A stretch of 21,355 bases of DNA, from IMG/VR virus record IMGVR_UViG_3300037325_000289, positions 1 to 21,355 of that record; one strand, written 5' to 3'. The notes below the pieces were generated by a model. That model was not told the DNA's origin and did no database searches. It was given only the letters and a program-made list of their open reading frames with translations. The stretch is from a virus. The position numbers and the translations under genes are program-made. Of this stretch, positions 7,121 to 13,442 are shown in pieces. Position 1 is the stretch's first letter. Every line of letters begins with the position of its first letter.

Positions 7121-7900
7121 TTATTCGCGCCGGCGCATGCCGGTCACCTCGCTGCCAGAGCCGACATCCAGCCGCTGCATGGCCTCGAGCACGTTGGGTG
7201 CGTTCCAGCGCACCCCGCGCCGGCGCAGGTCCGCGATCAGGGCGTCCACGAAGTCAGCGCGCCCGGTCAGCCCCGCATGGGCGCCGGCCTCGCGCATCAA
7301 GCGGCGCATGCGCGAGGCGAGGGCGCGCTCCGATGCGATCCGGCTCCGATCCGCTTGGCCATTGATGCGCTTCAACGCCTCGAGCGCGACCTGCGCGATG
7401 ACTGGATGGCCAAGCCTGATCTGCTCGATCTCGCCCGACTCCGTGCCGCGGCACAGGACCGGCGTCCATTTGCGCAGCGCTCCGCGGGCGCGAACATCGA
7501 GCCACCCGTCGATATCGCGCCCAAACCCTGCCAAGTGCGCCAGCTCGGCATCGTCGTCGGGCAGCGTTCCCGCCGGATCCTGCCGCATCGCCTCGGCCAA
7601 CAGCACGATCGAGACGAATGCGGCGTCGCGGTCCGTCGTGCTCACCAGGCGCGAGCCGAGGAAGCGATCGATGTAGAACGGGAACCAATCGCCGCGCATG
7701 CGCGCGCCGATCTGGATGGGATATTCGTCATCCTCCAGATCGAGAACATCGACATGCGCCGAGGGCTGCACCTGCGCCCCGACCAATGAGGGCGCCGCCG
7801 CTTCGGGCTCAGACGCCGCGCTGAGGCGCCGCCGGTGCGCGGGAATGTTTTCCAGGAATTTTGACCAGTGATCCGCTGGCCCGCCTGCGGGCCCGGTCAT
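7121..7900 (-). CDS. DUF1376 (YdaU-like) phage replication-region protein
   Basis: The 259-residue protein contains a DUF1376 pattern beginning near residue 70: [20 protein letters not shown], then a region rich in small hydrophobics, then [23 protein letters not shown]1376 proteins (YdaU) are common in lambdoid prophages in the place of a replication initiator or helicase loader. The N-terminal 60 residues are low complexity and the C-terminal 80 residues are basic helices ([20 protein letters not shown]), which could contact DNA or replication proteins. The start overlaps the GapR-like stop (ATGA). A direct role in replication is inferred from family context. Confidence 0.72.
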   Translation of the reverse strand: MTGPAGGPADHWSKFLENIPAHRRRLSAASEPEAAAPSLVGAQVQPSAHVDVLDLEDDEYPIQIGARMRGDWFPFYIDRFLGSRLVSTTDRDAAFVSIVLLAEAMRQDPAGTLPDDDAELAHLAGFGRDIDGWLDVRARGALRKWTPVLCRGTESGEIEQIRLGHPVIAQVALEALKRINGQADRSRIASERALASRMRRLMREAGAHAGLTGRADFVDALIADLRRRGVRWNAPNVLEAMQRLDVGSGSEVTGMRRRE

Positions 7901-8169
7901 GACGACAGCATCCCGAGGGCCTGCAGGTAGAGGTCGAGCATGGCCTCTTCTTCAGAGCGATCCTCAGCGGACTTCTTGCGCAGGCTGATGACCTTTCGCA
8001 GAATTTTGGGGTCGAACCCGTTGCCTTTGGCCTCCGCGTAGACCTCCTTGATCTGCTCGGCGACCTCCTTTTTTTCCTCCTCTAGCCGCTCGATGCGCTC
8101 GATGATCGAGCGAAGCTGCGAGGAATGGATGGTGGTGCTCGAAACATCGTCGATCGGCTGGTCCAGCAT
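7897..8169 (-). CDS. GapR-like (DUF2312) DNA-binding protein
   Basis: The 90-residue product matches the DUF2312/GapR pattern closely: [20 protein letters not shown], then the signature [20 protein letters not shown], and an ending [14 protein letters not shown]. Chromosomal GapR of Caulobacter binds overtwisted AT-rich DNA ahead of replication and transcription forks and helps topoisomerases. A phage-borne copy beside replication genes could assist phage DNA replication or interfere with host GapR. ATG 8169 is preferred because GGAG lies eight bases upstream and it gives the usual family length; an ATG at 8196, overlapping the upstream stop, would add nine residues. Confidence 0.88.
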   Translation of the reverse strand: MLDQPIDDVSSTTIHSSQLRSIIERIERLEEEKKEVAEQIKEVYAEAKGNGFDPKILRKVISLRKKSAEDRSEEEAMLDLYLQALGMLSS

Positions 8170-8192
8170 GATGGTCTCCATCGGTTGCATGA

Positions 8193-8414
8193 TCATTGGC
8201 GCCCGCGGCGCAGCGCAGCGCGCTCAGCGCGCAGGCGGGTATCGAGAAGCTCGGCGCGGCGCGCTTCGATCGCGGCGCATTCAGCAGCGGTGAAGGGCGC
8301 CTGCACGCCCATCACGGCATCAGCCACGAAGGCGCGCACATAGGCGTCGACCTCATCCACGGTCGCCATGCGCGACACCGCGGTGCGGCCAAGCCAATCG
8401 TCCAGCGGCCTCAT
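8193..8414 (-). CDS. Small phage protein of unknown function
   Basis: The 73-residue product starts at ATG 8412-8414 overlapping the methyltransferase stop (ATGA) and ends at the GapR-like gene. It is a soluble, helical, charged protein ([20 protein letters not shown], later [20 protein letters not shown]-like) with a strongly basic C-terminus. No family is recognised. Its place among the early replication genes suggests an accessory early protein. Confidence 0.65.
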   Translation of the reverse strand: MRPLDDWLGRTAVSRMATVDEVDAYVRAFVADAVMGVQAPFTAAECAAIEARRAELLDTRLRAERAALRRGRQ

Positions 8415-9223
8415 TGCGCATCCCCGCTCAAAAAGCCCGGCGCCGAGCATGGCGCCGTGAAGTGAGGCAGGGAGGTGCCGGGCTTGACGCCCCCGGCGGG
8501 TCCCGAAGGACGCGATACAGGAGCGGCGGTGTAGCCGACCCCGATCTCATAATCGCCAGGCCGCGTCAGGCGTGCGCGCGTGCCCGGCGGGATCCAGTCC
8601 AGCCGCGGCCGTGCCGAGGTGCGCAGCGGCGACCACACCAGCCAGCTGTAGGCGGTGGTGGTGCTGGGCTTGCGCCACTCGCCGCCCGCCTTCGAGCCGT
8701 TCTCGCGCCAGATGGGAATGTCCGGATCGAGCAAGCGCTCAGCGAGCATCACGGGCCGCTCGCAGAACTGCAGCACCAGCGAAGGCGGCGTCTGCGAGAA
8801 CAGGGCCCGATGGCGGCGCGAGCCCTCAAGAAAGGCCGATCGGACCAGCAGCGCGACGCCATGGCTTGCCGCCTCGATCGCGCGACCAGCGAACCGGGCC
8901 GCCTGCGAAAAGGGTGGGTTGGTGATGATCCAATGCGCGTGCGCTGCGGCCGGGCAGGGGATGCCATCAGACAGAAAGTCATGCGCCGGCCAGCCGAGCC
9001 CATAGTCCGCAATGTCGGATCCGACCACGGCCAAAAACCGCTCGCGCAGCGGCCGAACCATCGTGCCGCGGTTCGCTGCCGGCTCCCAAACGATCTGATG
9101 CTCGAGCCCCGCCGGCAGACGCTCCAACAGCGCGCGGGTCGCCCAGGGCGGTGTCGGAAAATCATCAGGCCCCGCCGGCGTGGCGCGATGAGCCATGATG
9201 GCGCTGGGCACGCGGCGGGTCAT
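8411..9223 (-). CDS. SAM-dependent DNA methyltransferase-like protein (NPPF motif)
   Basis: The 270-residue protein begins at ATG 9221-9223, overlapping the RusA stop. It carries DFPTPPWATRALLERLP at 21-37, typical of phage methylases that recruit DNA in this way. A motif I-like WEPAANRG (46-53) binds SAM, an acidic GSDIADYG (68-75) follows, and catalytic NPPF is at 102-105. NPPF/NPPY is the amino-methyltransferase motif IV, so N6-adenine methylation is likely. The order I-IV is that of gamma/alpha-type enzymes, unlike the ParB fusion. The proline-rich C-terminal 60 residues have no recognised domain. No cognate nuclease is present, so it is an orphan enzyme, probably protecting phage DNA. 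Confidence 0.75.
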   Translation of the reverse strand: MTRRVPSAIMAHRATPAGPDDFPTPPWATRALLERLPAGLEHQIVWEPAANRGTMVRPLRERFLAVVGSDIADYGLGWPAHDFLSDGIPCPAAAHAHWIITNPPFSQAARFAGRAIEAASHGVALLVRSAFLEGSRRHRALFSQTPPSLVLQFCERPVMLAERLLDPDIPIWRENGSKAGGEWRKPSTTTAYSWLVWSPLRTSARPRLDWIPPGTRARLTRPGDYEIGVGYTAAPVSRPSGPAGGVKPGTSLPHFTAPCSAPGFLSGDAQ

Positions 9224-9666
9224 TCGCCCAGCCCCGGCAGGCCGGTCAGCGGCGCGCCTGCAGCCAAAGGCGTGATCGTCACGATGGTGCGAGCGGTCAT
9301 GCCCCAGACCTTCGCGCTCAGGCCCAGCGCGACGCACTTGTCGTCCTCATAGGCGATGCCTTCGAGGGCGTCGGCTATCAGCTTCGCCAAGTTGTCGAAA
9401 TCGGGCCGCTTGGTCACCGGCGCGCCGCACAGCGCGGTGCGCTTGGCAGGCGACATGGACGCGGGCGGGGCGAACACCGCGACGACATCGAGGCGCACCG
9501 GGCCATCGACGGGCCGCACCTTGGCGGCGCGCGCGGCCCAGCGCACCAGATCCTTGCGCGCGGCCATGTCGTCGGGCGTGAAGCGCTGGGCGCCATTGGA
9601 CCCCGCGCGCTTCCAAGGCATCGGTGCGCCAGGGATGGTGAAGGTGATCGGCCCGGGAGGCTTCAT
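9220..9666 (-). CDS. rusA: RusA-family Holliday junction resolvase
   Basis: The 148-residue protein resolves four-way DNA junctions made during phage recombination or replication. The diagnostic RusA block is present: TKRPD89FD91NLAK95LIADAL, then EGIAYEDDKCVAL (102-114), giving the acidic metal-binding residues and the lysine expected in the family. The N-terminal strand ITFTIPGAPMPWKR (7-20) is also typical. The start ATG 9664-9666 overlaps the preceding stop (ATGA), and the end overlaps the methyltransferase start, so both are co-translated. The length is usual for phage RusA. Confidence 0.93.
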   Translation of the reverse strand: MKPPGPITFTIPGAPMPWKRAGSNGAQRFTPDDMAARKDLVRWAARAAKVRPVDGPVRLDVVAVFAPPASMSPAKRTALCGAPVTKRPDFDNLAKLIADALEGIAYEDDKCVALGLSAKVWGMTARTIVTITPLAAGAPLTGLPGLGE

Positions 9667-10136
9667 CGGTTCACCTCGATCAGTGCGACCTGCATGGAAG
9701 TGACCGCGGTGGCGAGCGCCTGCACGCTGGCAACGATCCGCACGCGCTCGCATGCCGTGATTTCAACCCCGCCGGGCCCGCGTGGGTCGAGCGCGGCGAA
9801 CAGCTCCGCAGTCAGCCGCGCCGCGCCGGTCGCGATCGCGCCGCATGCCTCGGATGGGCTGATGGCAGAGCCGTGGGCCGAGGCGAACGTGCCGCCGGCC
9901 ACCGCCGCGAAGTGCCGGGCGATGACTGCCGCAGGTTCTCCGGGGAACATTCGGCACATCTGCTCGAGGCGCTGGGCGGGGATCGGCAGGCCGTTGTCGG
10001 ACGCATCCTCGTAGCGCGACAGGGTGCCGCCCGCGATGCCCAGCGCAGCGGCGACAGGCTTGCGCCCCGCAGCGGTCACCGCGGCGGCGATGGCCTCATG
10101 GAGCGACCCTGGCTCCTGCGGGCGGGGCCGCGTCAT
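9663..10136 (-). CDS. CII-like helix-turn-helix phage regulator
   Basis: The 157-residue protein contains an N-terminal HTH-like segment at about residues 12-60: LHEAIAAAVTAAGRKPVAAA, LGIAGGTLSRYEDAS, with LPIPAQRLEQMCRMFP after it. This 'grouped by SRYxD' pattern is seen in CII-like regulators of alphaproteobacterial phages. The rest is alanine-rich and helical, probably for oligomerisation. It follows the small Cro-like gene, as CII follows Cro in lambdoid phages. Function as a lysis-lysogeny regulator is inferred from position and HTH. Confidence 0.55.
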   Translation of the reverse strand: MTRPRPQEPGSLHEAIAAAVTAAGRKPVAAALGIAGGTLSRYEDASDNGLPIPAQRLEQMCRMFPGEPAAVIARHFAAVAGGTFASAHGSAISPSEACGAIATGAARLTAELFAALDPRGPGGVEITACERVRIVASVQALATAVTSMQVALIEVNR

Positions 10137-10216
10137 GTGAAGTGCTCGTCAAATTGTTTCCTGCCCATGGCGCTGGGCGCAGGGCAGGGTGGGGGCATGG
10201 CGCGAGCATGGGTCAT
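10133..10216 (-). CDS. 27-residue mini-gene between Cro-like and CII-like genes
   Basis: The frame MTHARAMPPPCPAPSAMGRK... ends in QFDEHFT. It starts at an ATG that overlaps the stop of the Cro-like gene (ATGA) and stops at a TGA that overlaps the start of the CII-like gene (ATGA). All neighbouring genes of this operon are joined the same way, so the double coupling argues for real translation. The function is unknown; it may only keep ribosomes on the message. Confidence 0.5.
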   Translation of the reverse strand: MTHARAMPPPCPAPSAMGRKQFDEHFT

Positions 10217-10428
10217 GCCGGCTGAGCCTCCGCTTTGGCAGGGGCCGGCGGGTTGGCGTGCATGTAGGAGCGCACCTTCTCCACGGTGCGGGGAAGGCAT
10301 TCGCCGCCAGCCTCGAGCCGTTTGTAAAGGTGCCCATTTCCGACTGCACGGTGACAAACCGTTGACGGTTGTAGGCCTGCTGCATGGCAGTAGGCGTCGA
10401 TTTCTGATTTGATTGGGAGCGCTTTCAT
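10213..10428 (-). CDS. Small Cro-like helix-turn-helix repressor, first gene of leftward operon
   Basis: The 71-residue protein begins at ATG 10426-10428 (MKALPIKSEIDAYCHAAGLQ). Residues 6-55 fit an HTH with the recognition region PSTVCHRAVGNGHLYKRLEAGG and a following TVEKVRSYM helix, the form of small phage regulators divergent from the CI-type gene. It is divergent from the repressor gene, and its promoter contains the shared operator, the standard position of Cro. The C-terminus is proline/alanine-rich. It should be an early antagonist of the CI-type repressor; its binding sites may be the same operators. Confidence 0.68.
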   Translation of the reverse strand: MKALPIKSEIDAYCHAAGLQPSTVCHRAVGNGHLYKRLEAGGECLPRTVEKVRSYMHANPPAPAKAEAQPA

Positions 10429-10434
10429 GTGCGC

Positions 10435-10463
10435 AGAATTTGGCAAGTGCCAAACTAAGTCAA
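10435..10463 (-). promoter_or_regulatory. Leftward early promoter (predicted)
   Basis: On the minus strand, TTGACT (10463-10458) is separated by 17 bases from AATTCT (10440-10435), which lies just before the Cro-like start. The -35 is strong and the -10 weak. The palindromic operator at 10439-10454 fills most of the spacer, so bound repressor would exclude RNA polymerase. Confidence 0.6.
10439..10454. promoter_or_regulatory. Phage operator site O1
   Basis: TTTGGCAAGTGCCAAA is a perfect 7-bp inverted repeat around a 2-bp centre. It lies inside the leftward early promoter and matches the site at 11240-11255 closely. It is the best example of the operator consensus. Confidence 0.75.
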
Positions 10464-10477
10464 GGGCAAATGCAAAA
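10462..10477. promoter_or_regulatory. Phage operator site O2, imperfect
   Basis: AAGGGCAAATGCAAAA is an imperfect copy of the 16-bp operator, 23 bases from O1 and overlapping the -35 of the leftward promoter. The centre and one half-site are conserved. Cooperative binding with O1 is plausible from the spacing. Confidence 0.55.
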
Positions 10478-10506
10478 TTGGCACCACCCGTGGCCTGTTG
10501 TCATAT
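10478..10506 (+). promoter_or_regulatory. Repressor maintenance promoter (predicted)
   Basis: TTGGCA (10478-10483), a 17-base spacer and TCATAT (10501-10506) would start RNA about seven bases further on, almost exactly at the repressor ATG (10514). The -10 is a weak match, which is usual for an activated or autoregulated maintenance promoter. Confidence 0.4.
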
Positions 10507-10519
10507 GCCAACCATGGCA
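10504..10519. promoter_or_regulatory. Possible third operator overlapping the repressor start
   Basis: ATGCCAACCATGGCAT is an inverted repeat with the half-site TGCCA but in the opposite relative order to O1. It covers the predicted -10 and the start codon of the repressor gene. It could serve autoregulation like an O3 site, but the match is weak. Confidence 0.3.
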
Positions 10520-11149
10520 TTGAGCGAACTTTCTCAGCGGATCCTGGCGATCATGGAGGCGCGAGGCCTCAGCAAGCAGCAGGTCGCCGACCTTGCTGGC
10601 ATAAAATACCATGCGTTGAACCCGAACTTGACCCGCCACAATGCGACCCCGAATGCCATTATGGCGCAGCAGATAGCGGACGGTCTCGGTATCCCGATCG
10701 AGCATCTAACCAAGGGCGCTCCCTTGGACGCGCGCGCAACAATCGCCATCGCGGGAAGGGTCGGCGCCGGAGCGCGTGTGCCGCTGGTGGACGCCTACGA
10801 AAAGGGCGATGGCCCGCAGGTGCAATGCCCGCCAGGCCTCGGTCCTCACGGCATCGTGGCGGTGGAGGTGGAGGGCGACAGCATGGAGCCCGTTTATTCC
10901 GCCGGCGATCTCCTGTTCTACACCCGCCACGCCGTTGGCGTGCCTGCCGAGGCGCTGGGGCGGCGTTGCGTGTGCGAGGACGATGCTGGCAACGCGTGGG
11001 TCAAGCAGGTGAAGCCGGGGCGCGATCCGCGAGCCTTCGACCTCTACTCGATCAATGCCGCTGTCGCGCCGATGTATGGTGTCAGCCTCAGCTGGGCCGC
11101 CCCGGTTCGGCTGCACTGGCCTGCCGAGCTGGCTGTGCGGATCCGGTAA
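10514..11149 (+). CDS. CI-type phage repressor with S24/LexA-like autoprotease domain
   Basis: The 211-residue protein keeps the prophage silent and is expected to self-cleave after DNA damage. An N-terminal HTH covers about residues 3-60 (LSKQQVADLAGIKYHALNPN). A linker carries an Ala-Gly cleavage candidate, IAIAGRVG (A80-G81). The S24 domain has the nucleophile S123 in VEGDSMEP and the general-base lysine in AWVKQVK (164 or 167). ATG 10514 is chosen because the predicted -10 box leaves almost no leader; an ATG at 10505 (three codons longer) is possible. The gene is divergent from the Cro-like gene and ends at a strong terminator. Confidence 0.9.
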   Translation: MALSELSQRILAIMEARGLSKQQVADLAGIKYHALNPNLTRHNATPNAIMAQQIADGLGIPIEHLTKGAPLDARATIAIAGRVGAGARVPLVDAYEKGDGPQVQCPPGLGPHGIVAVEVEGDSMEPVYSAGDLLFYTRHAVGVPAEALGRRCVCEDDAGNAWVKQVKPGRDPRAFDLYSINAAVAPMYGVSLSWAAPVRLHWPAELAVRIR

Positions 11150-11177
11150 CTGGCCCCACCATTCGCGCCGCCCCGCA

Positions 11178-11213
11178 AGAGCCCCACCCATCTGGTGGGG
11201 CTCTTTGCTTTTC
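11178..11213 (+). terminator. Rho-independent terminator after the repressor gene
   Basis: An 11-bp perfect stem, AGAGCCCCACC / GGTGGGGCTCT, with a five-base loop (CATCT) is followed by TTGCTTTTC. It lies 28 bases beyond the repressor stop and separates it from the rightward promoter. Confidence 0.9.
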
Positions 11214-11239
11214 AGGCGTTGATGATTCGCGCTGTAGTG

Positions 11240-11255
11240 TTTGGCAAATGCCAAT
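11240..11255. promoter_or_regulatory. Phage operator site upstream of rightward promoter
   Basis: TTTGGCAAATGCCAAT has the same inverted 7-bp half-sites as O1 with one end mismatch. It lies just upstream of the -35 of the rightward promoter. Confidence 0.7.
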
Positions 11256-11262
11256 TAATTGA

Positions 11263-11291
11263 TTGACGTTTGGCGAATGCAAAATTAGCAT
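11263..11291 (+). promoter_or_regulatory. Rightward promoter (predicted)
   Basis: TTGACG (11263-11268) and TAGCAT (11286-11291) are separated by 17 bases. The spacer is filled by an operator copy. It should transcribe the genes from 11322 towards the integrase and be silent in the lysogen. Confidence 0.65.
11269..11284. promoter_or_regulatory. Phage operator site inside the rightward promoter
   Basis: TTTGGCGAATGCAAAA resembles O2 at 10462-10477 (identical GCAAAA half) and fills the -35/-10 spacer exactly. With the site at 11240 it forms a pair 29 bases apart. Confidence 0.6.
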
Positions 11292-11321
11292 GACCTCCAT
11301 CACCTCTTGATGGAGCCCGCC

Positions 11322-11549
11322 ATGCACACCGACCCCACGCCCCTCGCACGCACGACCGGCGCCGCTCTCGATCGGCTGGCCGCAGCCAATCAGGCACTGG
11401 TCGCCGCGCGCAGCGCCTACATGGCCCTGCCGCACGGGACGCGCACCCTCAGCCCGGATGCGACTGTCTACCTTGCCGCTGAGAAGGCCGAGCGAGACGC
11501 CGCCAAGGCCCATGGCCGCGCCTGCGACGCCCTTCAGGTGTCGGCATGA
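11322..11549 (+). CDS. Small phage protein of unknown function, first gene of rightward operon
   Basis: The 75-residue, alanine-rich, helical product starts at ATG 11322 with GGAG seven bases upstream. A TTG at 11307 is a poorer start. It reads MHTDPTPLARTTGAALDRLA and continues with helices of small and charged residues; no membrane segment or known motif is seen. It ends with an ATGA overlap on the next gene. It should be expressed when the repressor is lost. Confidence 0.65.
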   Translation: MHTDPTPLARTTGAALDRLAAANQALVAARSAYMALPHGTRTLSPDATVYLAAEKAERDAAKAHGRACDALQVSA

Positions 11550-11959
11550 CCGCCAAGCATCGCGCCCAGCGCCCCGGCGACCGCGCGCCGCTGACCGAGA
11601 TCGAGGCTCGCCGCCGAGCCCAAGCCGTGCGCGACGCCCGCCAAGTCGAACAGCCGGTGCAGGTGGCGCCCGCTGCGCCTGTCGCGCCCATCAGCCTGCT
11701 CTCGCGCCCCGACATCGAGGTGCGCCCCTTCGCGTCCACGCCCAGCGCCCCGAGCGCTGGGCGCCGCGTGAAGGCATCCATCACCCTGACGCTGATCGAC
11801 ACCAAGGACCGCAGCTTGATCGAGGCGATCAGCGCCGCGATGCGCGCGATGCAGGCCGGCCAGTCTGATGGCATCACCGATGACATGGCAGCCGATGCCC
11901 AAGACGCTCACTTCGTGGTCGAGCGGATCGAGATCAGCACCATCGAGGTGCAGGCATGA
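11546..11959 (+). CDS. Phage protein of unknown function
   Basis: The 137-residue product has a charged, disordered-looking first half (RRRAQAVRDARQVEQPVQVA, then proline/alanine repeats) and a more ordered second half with alternating beta and helix character (VKASITLTLIDTKDRSLIEA). It ends in ERIEISTIEVQA. No family is recognised. ATGA overlaps join it to genes on both sides. Nothing indicates membrane location. Confidence 0.65.
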   Translation: MTAKHRAQRPGDRAPLTEIEARRRAQAVRDARQVEQPVQVAPAAPVAPISLLSRPDIEVRPFASTPSAPSAGRRVKASITLTLIDTKDRSLIEAISAAMRAMQAGQSDGITDDMAADAQDAHFVVERIEISTIEVQA

Positions 11960-12093
11960 AGCGCCGTGATCCGATCGAGGGCGCGCCCAGCGGACCCCTC
12001 GAGATCCTCATCGATGTGGCGAGCGCGGCCTTCCTTGTCGGAGGCATCTGGTTCTGGCCGGCTGCAATCGCATGGGTCGGAGGCTGGCCATGA
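11956..12093 (+). CDS. 45-residue single-pass membrane protein
   Basis: The short frame MKRRDPIEGAPSGPLEILID ends in a hydrophobic run (VASAAFLVGGIWFWPAAIAW) that predicts one transmembrane helix. Both ends are ATGA overlaps with neighbouring genes, which supports real translation despite the small size. The positively charged N-terminus predicts an N-in topology. Function unknown. Confidence 0.6.
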   Translation: MKRRDPIEGAPSGPLEILIDVASAAFLVGGIWFWPAAIAWVGGWP

Positions 12094-12383
12094 GCCCCGA
12101 ATGGATGGCGCTGCAGATCCTCCTGCGGCAGCCGGTGGCACGGGCGCTGGACTGGACCGCTTGCGGCGCCGTGACCTTTGGGTGGGTCGCGACCTTTGCC
12201 GCGTCGGAATCCATGGCGATAGCCGCCTCAATCATAGCCGCCGCCGCTTGGAGCACTGCTGACCGGCTGCACGCTGAGCCCGGCGTCAAAAGCACCCTCA
12301 CACAGATCGCCAGCGCCACGGTGGCGACCGCCGTGATCCTCGCCACGTTCACCGCCTTTCACATCCTCATCGACGCGGCCTGA
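12090..12383 (+). CDS. Small multi-pass membrane protein of unknown function
   Basis: The 97-residue product starts at ATG 12090, overlapping the upstream stop (ATGA). It has about three hydrophobic segments: LDWTACGAVTFGWVATFAA, MAIAASIIAAAAW, and ASATVATAVILATFTAFHIL near the C-terminus. No family is recognised. It is likely an inner-membrane protein; early phage membrane proteins can act in superinfection exclusion, but that is speculation. Confidence 0.65.
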   Translation: MSPEWMALQILLRQPVARALDWTACGAVTFGWVATFAASESMAIAASIIAAAAWSTADRLHAEPGVKSTLTQIASATVATAVILATFTAFHILIDAA

Positions 12384-12396
12384 CCAGGAGCACGAC

Positions 12397-12633
12397 ATGG
12401 AAATCGACCTCTACCGGCCGCACGCGCGTAACTTGGGCAAAATGGCCAAAATGGCCGAAGCCGAGGGCCGGCTGATCGAAGCGGCATCGATGCGCGCTGA
12501 GGCGCTGGGCCTGCTGGTCCGCGCCGGCATCGAGCTCGAGGAAGAACAGGTGCAGGTCCATCGCCTGCATCTCCTGATCACGGCCGAGGCGAACGCCGAG
12601 CCCGCCGTTGCTCAATCCGCAGGGTCGGGCTGA
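12397..12633 (+). CDS. Small helical phage protein of unknown function
   Basis: The 78-residue product starts at ATG 12397 with AGGAG seven bases upstream. It is soluble and helical with many alanine, glutamate and leucine residues (NLGKMAKMAEAEGRLIEAAS, GIELEEEQVQVHRLHLL). No domain is recognised. Its stop overlaps the start of the next mini-gene (TGATG). Confidence 0.65.
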   Translation: MEIDLYRPHARNLGKMAKMAEAEGRLIEAASMRAEALGLLVRAGIELEEEQVQVHRLHLLITAEANAEPAVAQSAGSG

Positions 12634-12722
12634 TGTCCCCCCAATGGCCTTCGGGGTGGTGGATCATACCCGCGCTCTTTGGGACCTTCGCCCTCACCGC
12701 CGCGCTCATTGCACTGATGTGA
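12633..12722 (+). CDS. 29-residue membrane mini-protein
   Basis: MSPQWPSGWWIIPALFGTFA followed by LTAALIALM is almost entirely hydrophobic and would form one transmembrane helix. The start overlaps the previous stop (TGATG) and the following gene begins 15 bases later behind CCAGGG. Its size puts it at the edge of what sequence alone can support. Confidence 0.45.
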   Translation: MSPQWPSGWWIIPALFGTFALTAALIALM

Positions 12723-12736
12723 CCAGGGAACCTCAC

Positions 12737-12856
12737 ATGGAAGTCACGATAGACGATCAGATCCTCGGGCTGCGGCACGATGGGGTGAACAGGAGCGAGA
12801 TGATGCGCGGCCTGCTGGGTGAAGGCGGATCATGGTCCGAAGGGGCGGTGCAATGA
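12737..12856 (+). CDS. 39-residue phage protein of unknown function
   Basis: The frame starts at ATG 12737 (MEVTIDDQILGLRHDGVNRS) and ends overlapping the next start (ATGA). The pattern EVTIDDQILGLRHDGVNRSEMMRGLL resembles a short HTH-type helix pair, as in 'watch the -G-x-S- turn', but is too short for a firm domain call. AGGG lies nine bases upstream. Confidence 0.5.
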   Translation: MEVTIDDQILGLRHDGVNRSEMMRGLLGEGGSWSEGAVQ

Positions 12857-13437
12857 TCAAGGACAATCCCTCAATCGAGGCGCTGAGGGTCCAGCGCGTG
12901 GCAGAACGGACCGACGATCTCCAGCTGGCAGGAATGTCGCCCAAGGACGCGGCGCACTTCGGATCACGCGCGGGCGCCGACCTGGTCGACGGCGCGGCGC
13001 TGGCGCAAGCGCAAGGCGAGGCGAAAGTGCGCAAGCGCAGGCAGGCCGATCTCGACGTGCTGCGGCTGGCCCGCGGCGGTCTGAATCGAGCGCTCAACCG
13101 CAGCTCAATCCCAAAATGGGTGGTGGAGACGTTCTTGCGAATCGAGTGGCTTGGGCAGCTCCCCGCTCCAAGCGCGAAAAAGGATCGGACTGCGGCACCG
13201 CAATCCGTGACCATCCGACCGCTGCAATGGACCGCCACGCCCGCGGCGCACATGGCAGCGAAGGGCGTGGGCGGTTTTTACTGGCCATCGCCGCAAAAGG
13301 TCGGCCGCACGCGGCTGCTCTTCGCGCCCCATGAGGGCGGCAGCGACATGCTGGGTGAGATCGATGACGATGCCGACATGCGCAGCCTCGCCCAGCAGCA
13401 TCACGATCGACGCGTGCTCGCATGGATCGAAGGGTGA
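12853..13437 (+). CDS. Phage protein of unknown function
   Basis: The 194-residue product starts at ATG 12853, overlapping the previous stop (ATGA). The first 80 residues are charged helices (IKDNPSIEALRVQRVAERTD ... GEAKVRKRRQADLDVLRLAR). The last part has WTATPAAHMAAKGVGGFYWP and DDADMRSLAQQHHDRRVLAW. No family or catalytic motif is recognised. Its neighbours are small early proteins and a methylase-like gene. Confidence 0.65.
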   Translation: MIKDNPSIEALRVQRVAERTDDLQLAGMSPKDAAHFGSRAGADLVDGAALAQAQGEAKVRKRRQADLDVLRLARGGLNRALNRSSIPKWVVETFLRIEWLGQLPAPSAKKDRTAAPQSVTIRPLQWTATPAAHMAAKGVGGFYWPSPQKVGRTRLLFAPHEGGSDMLGEIDDDADMRSLAQQHHDRRVLAWIEG

Positions 13438-13442
13438 GCGGC

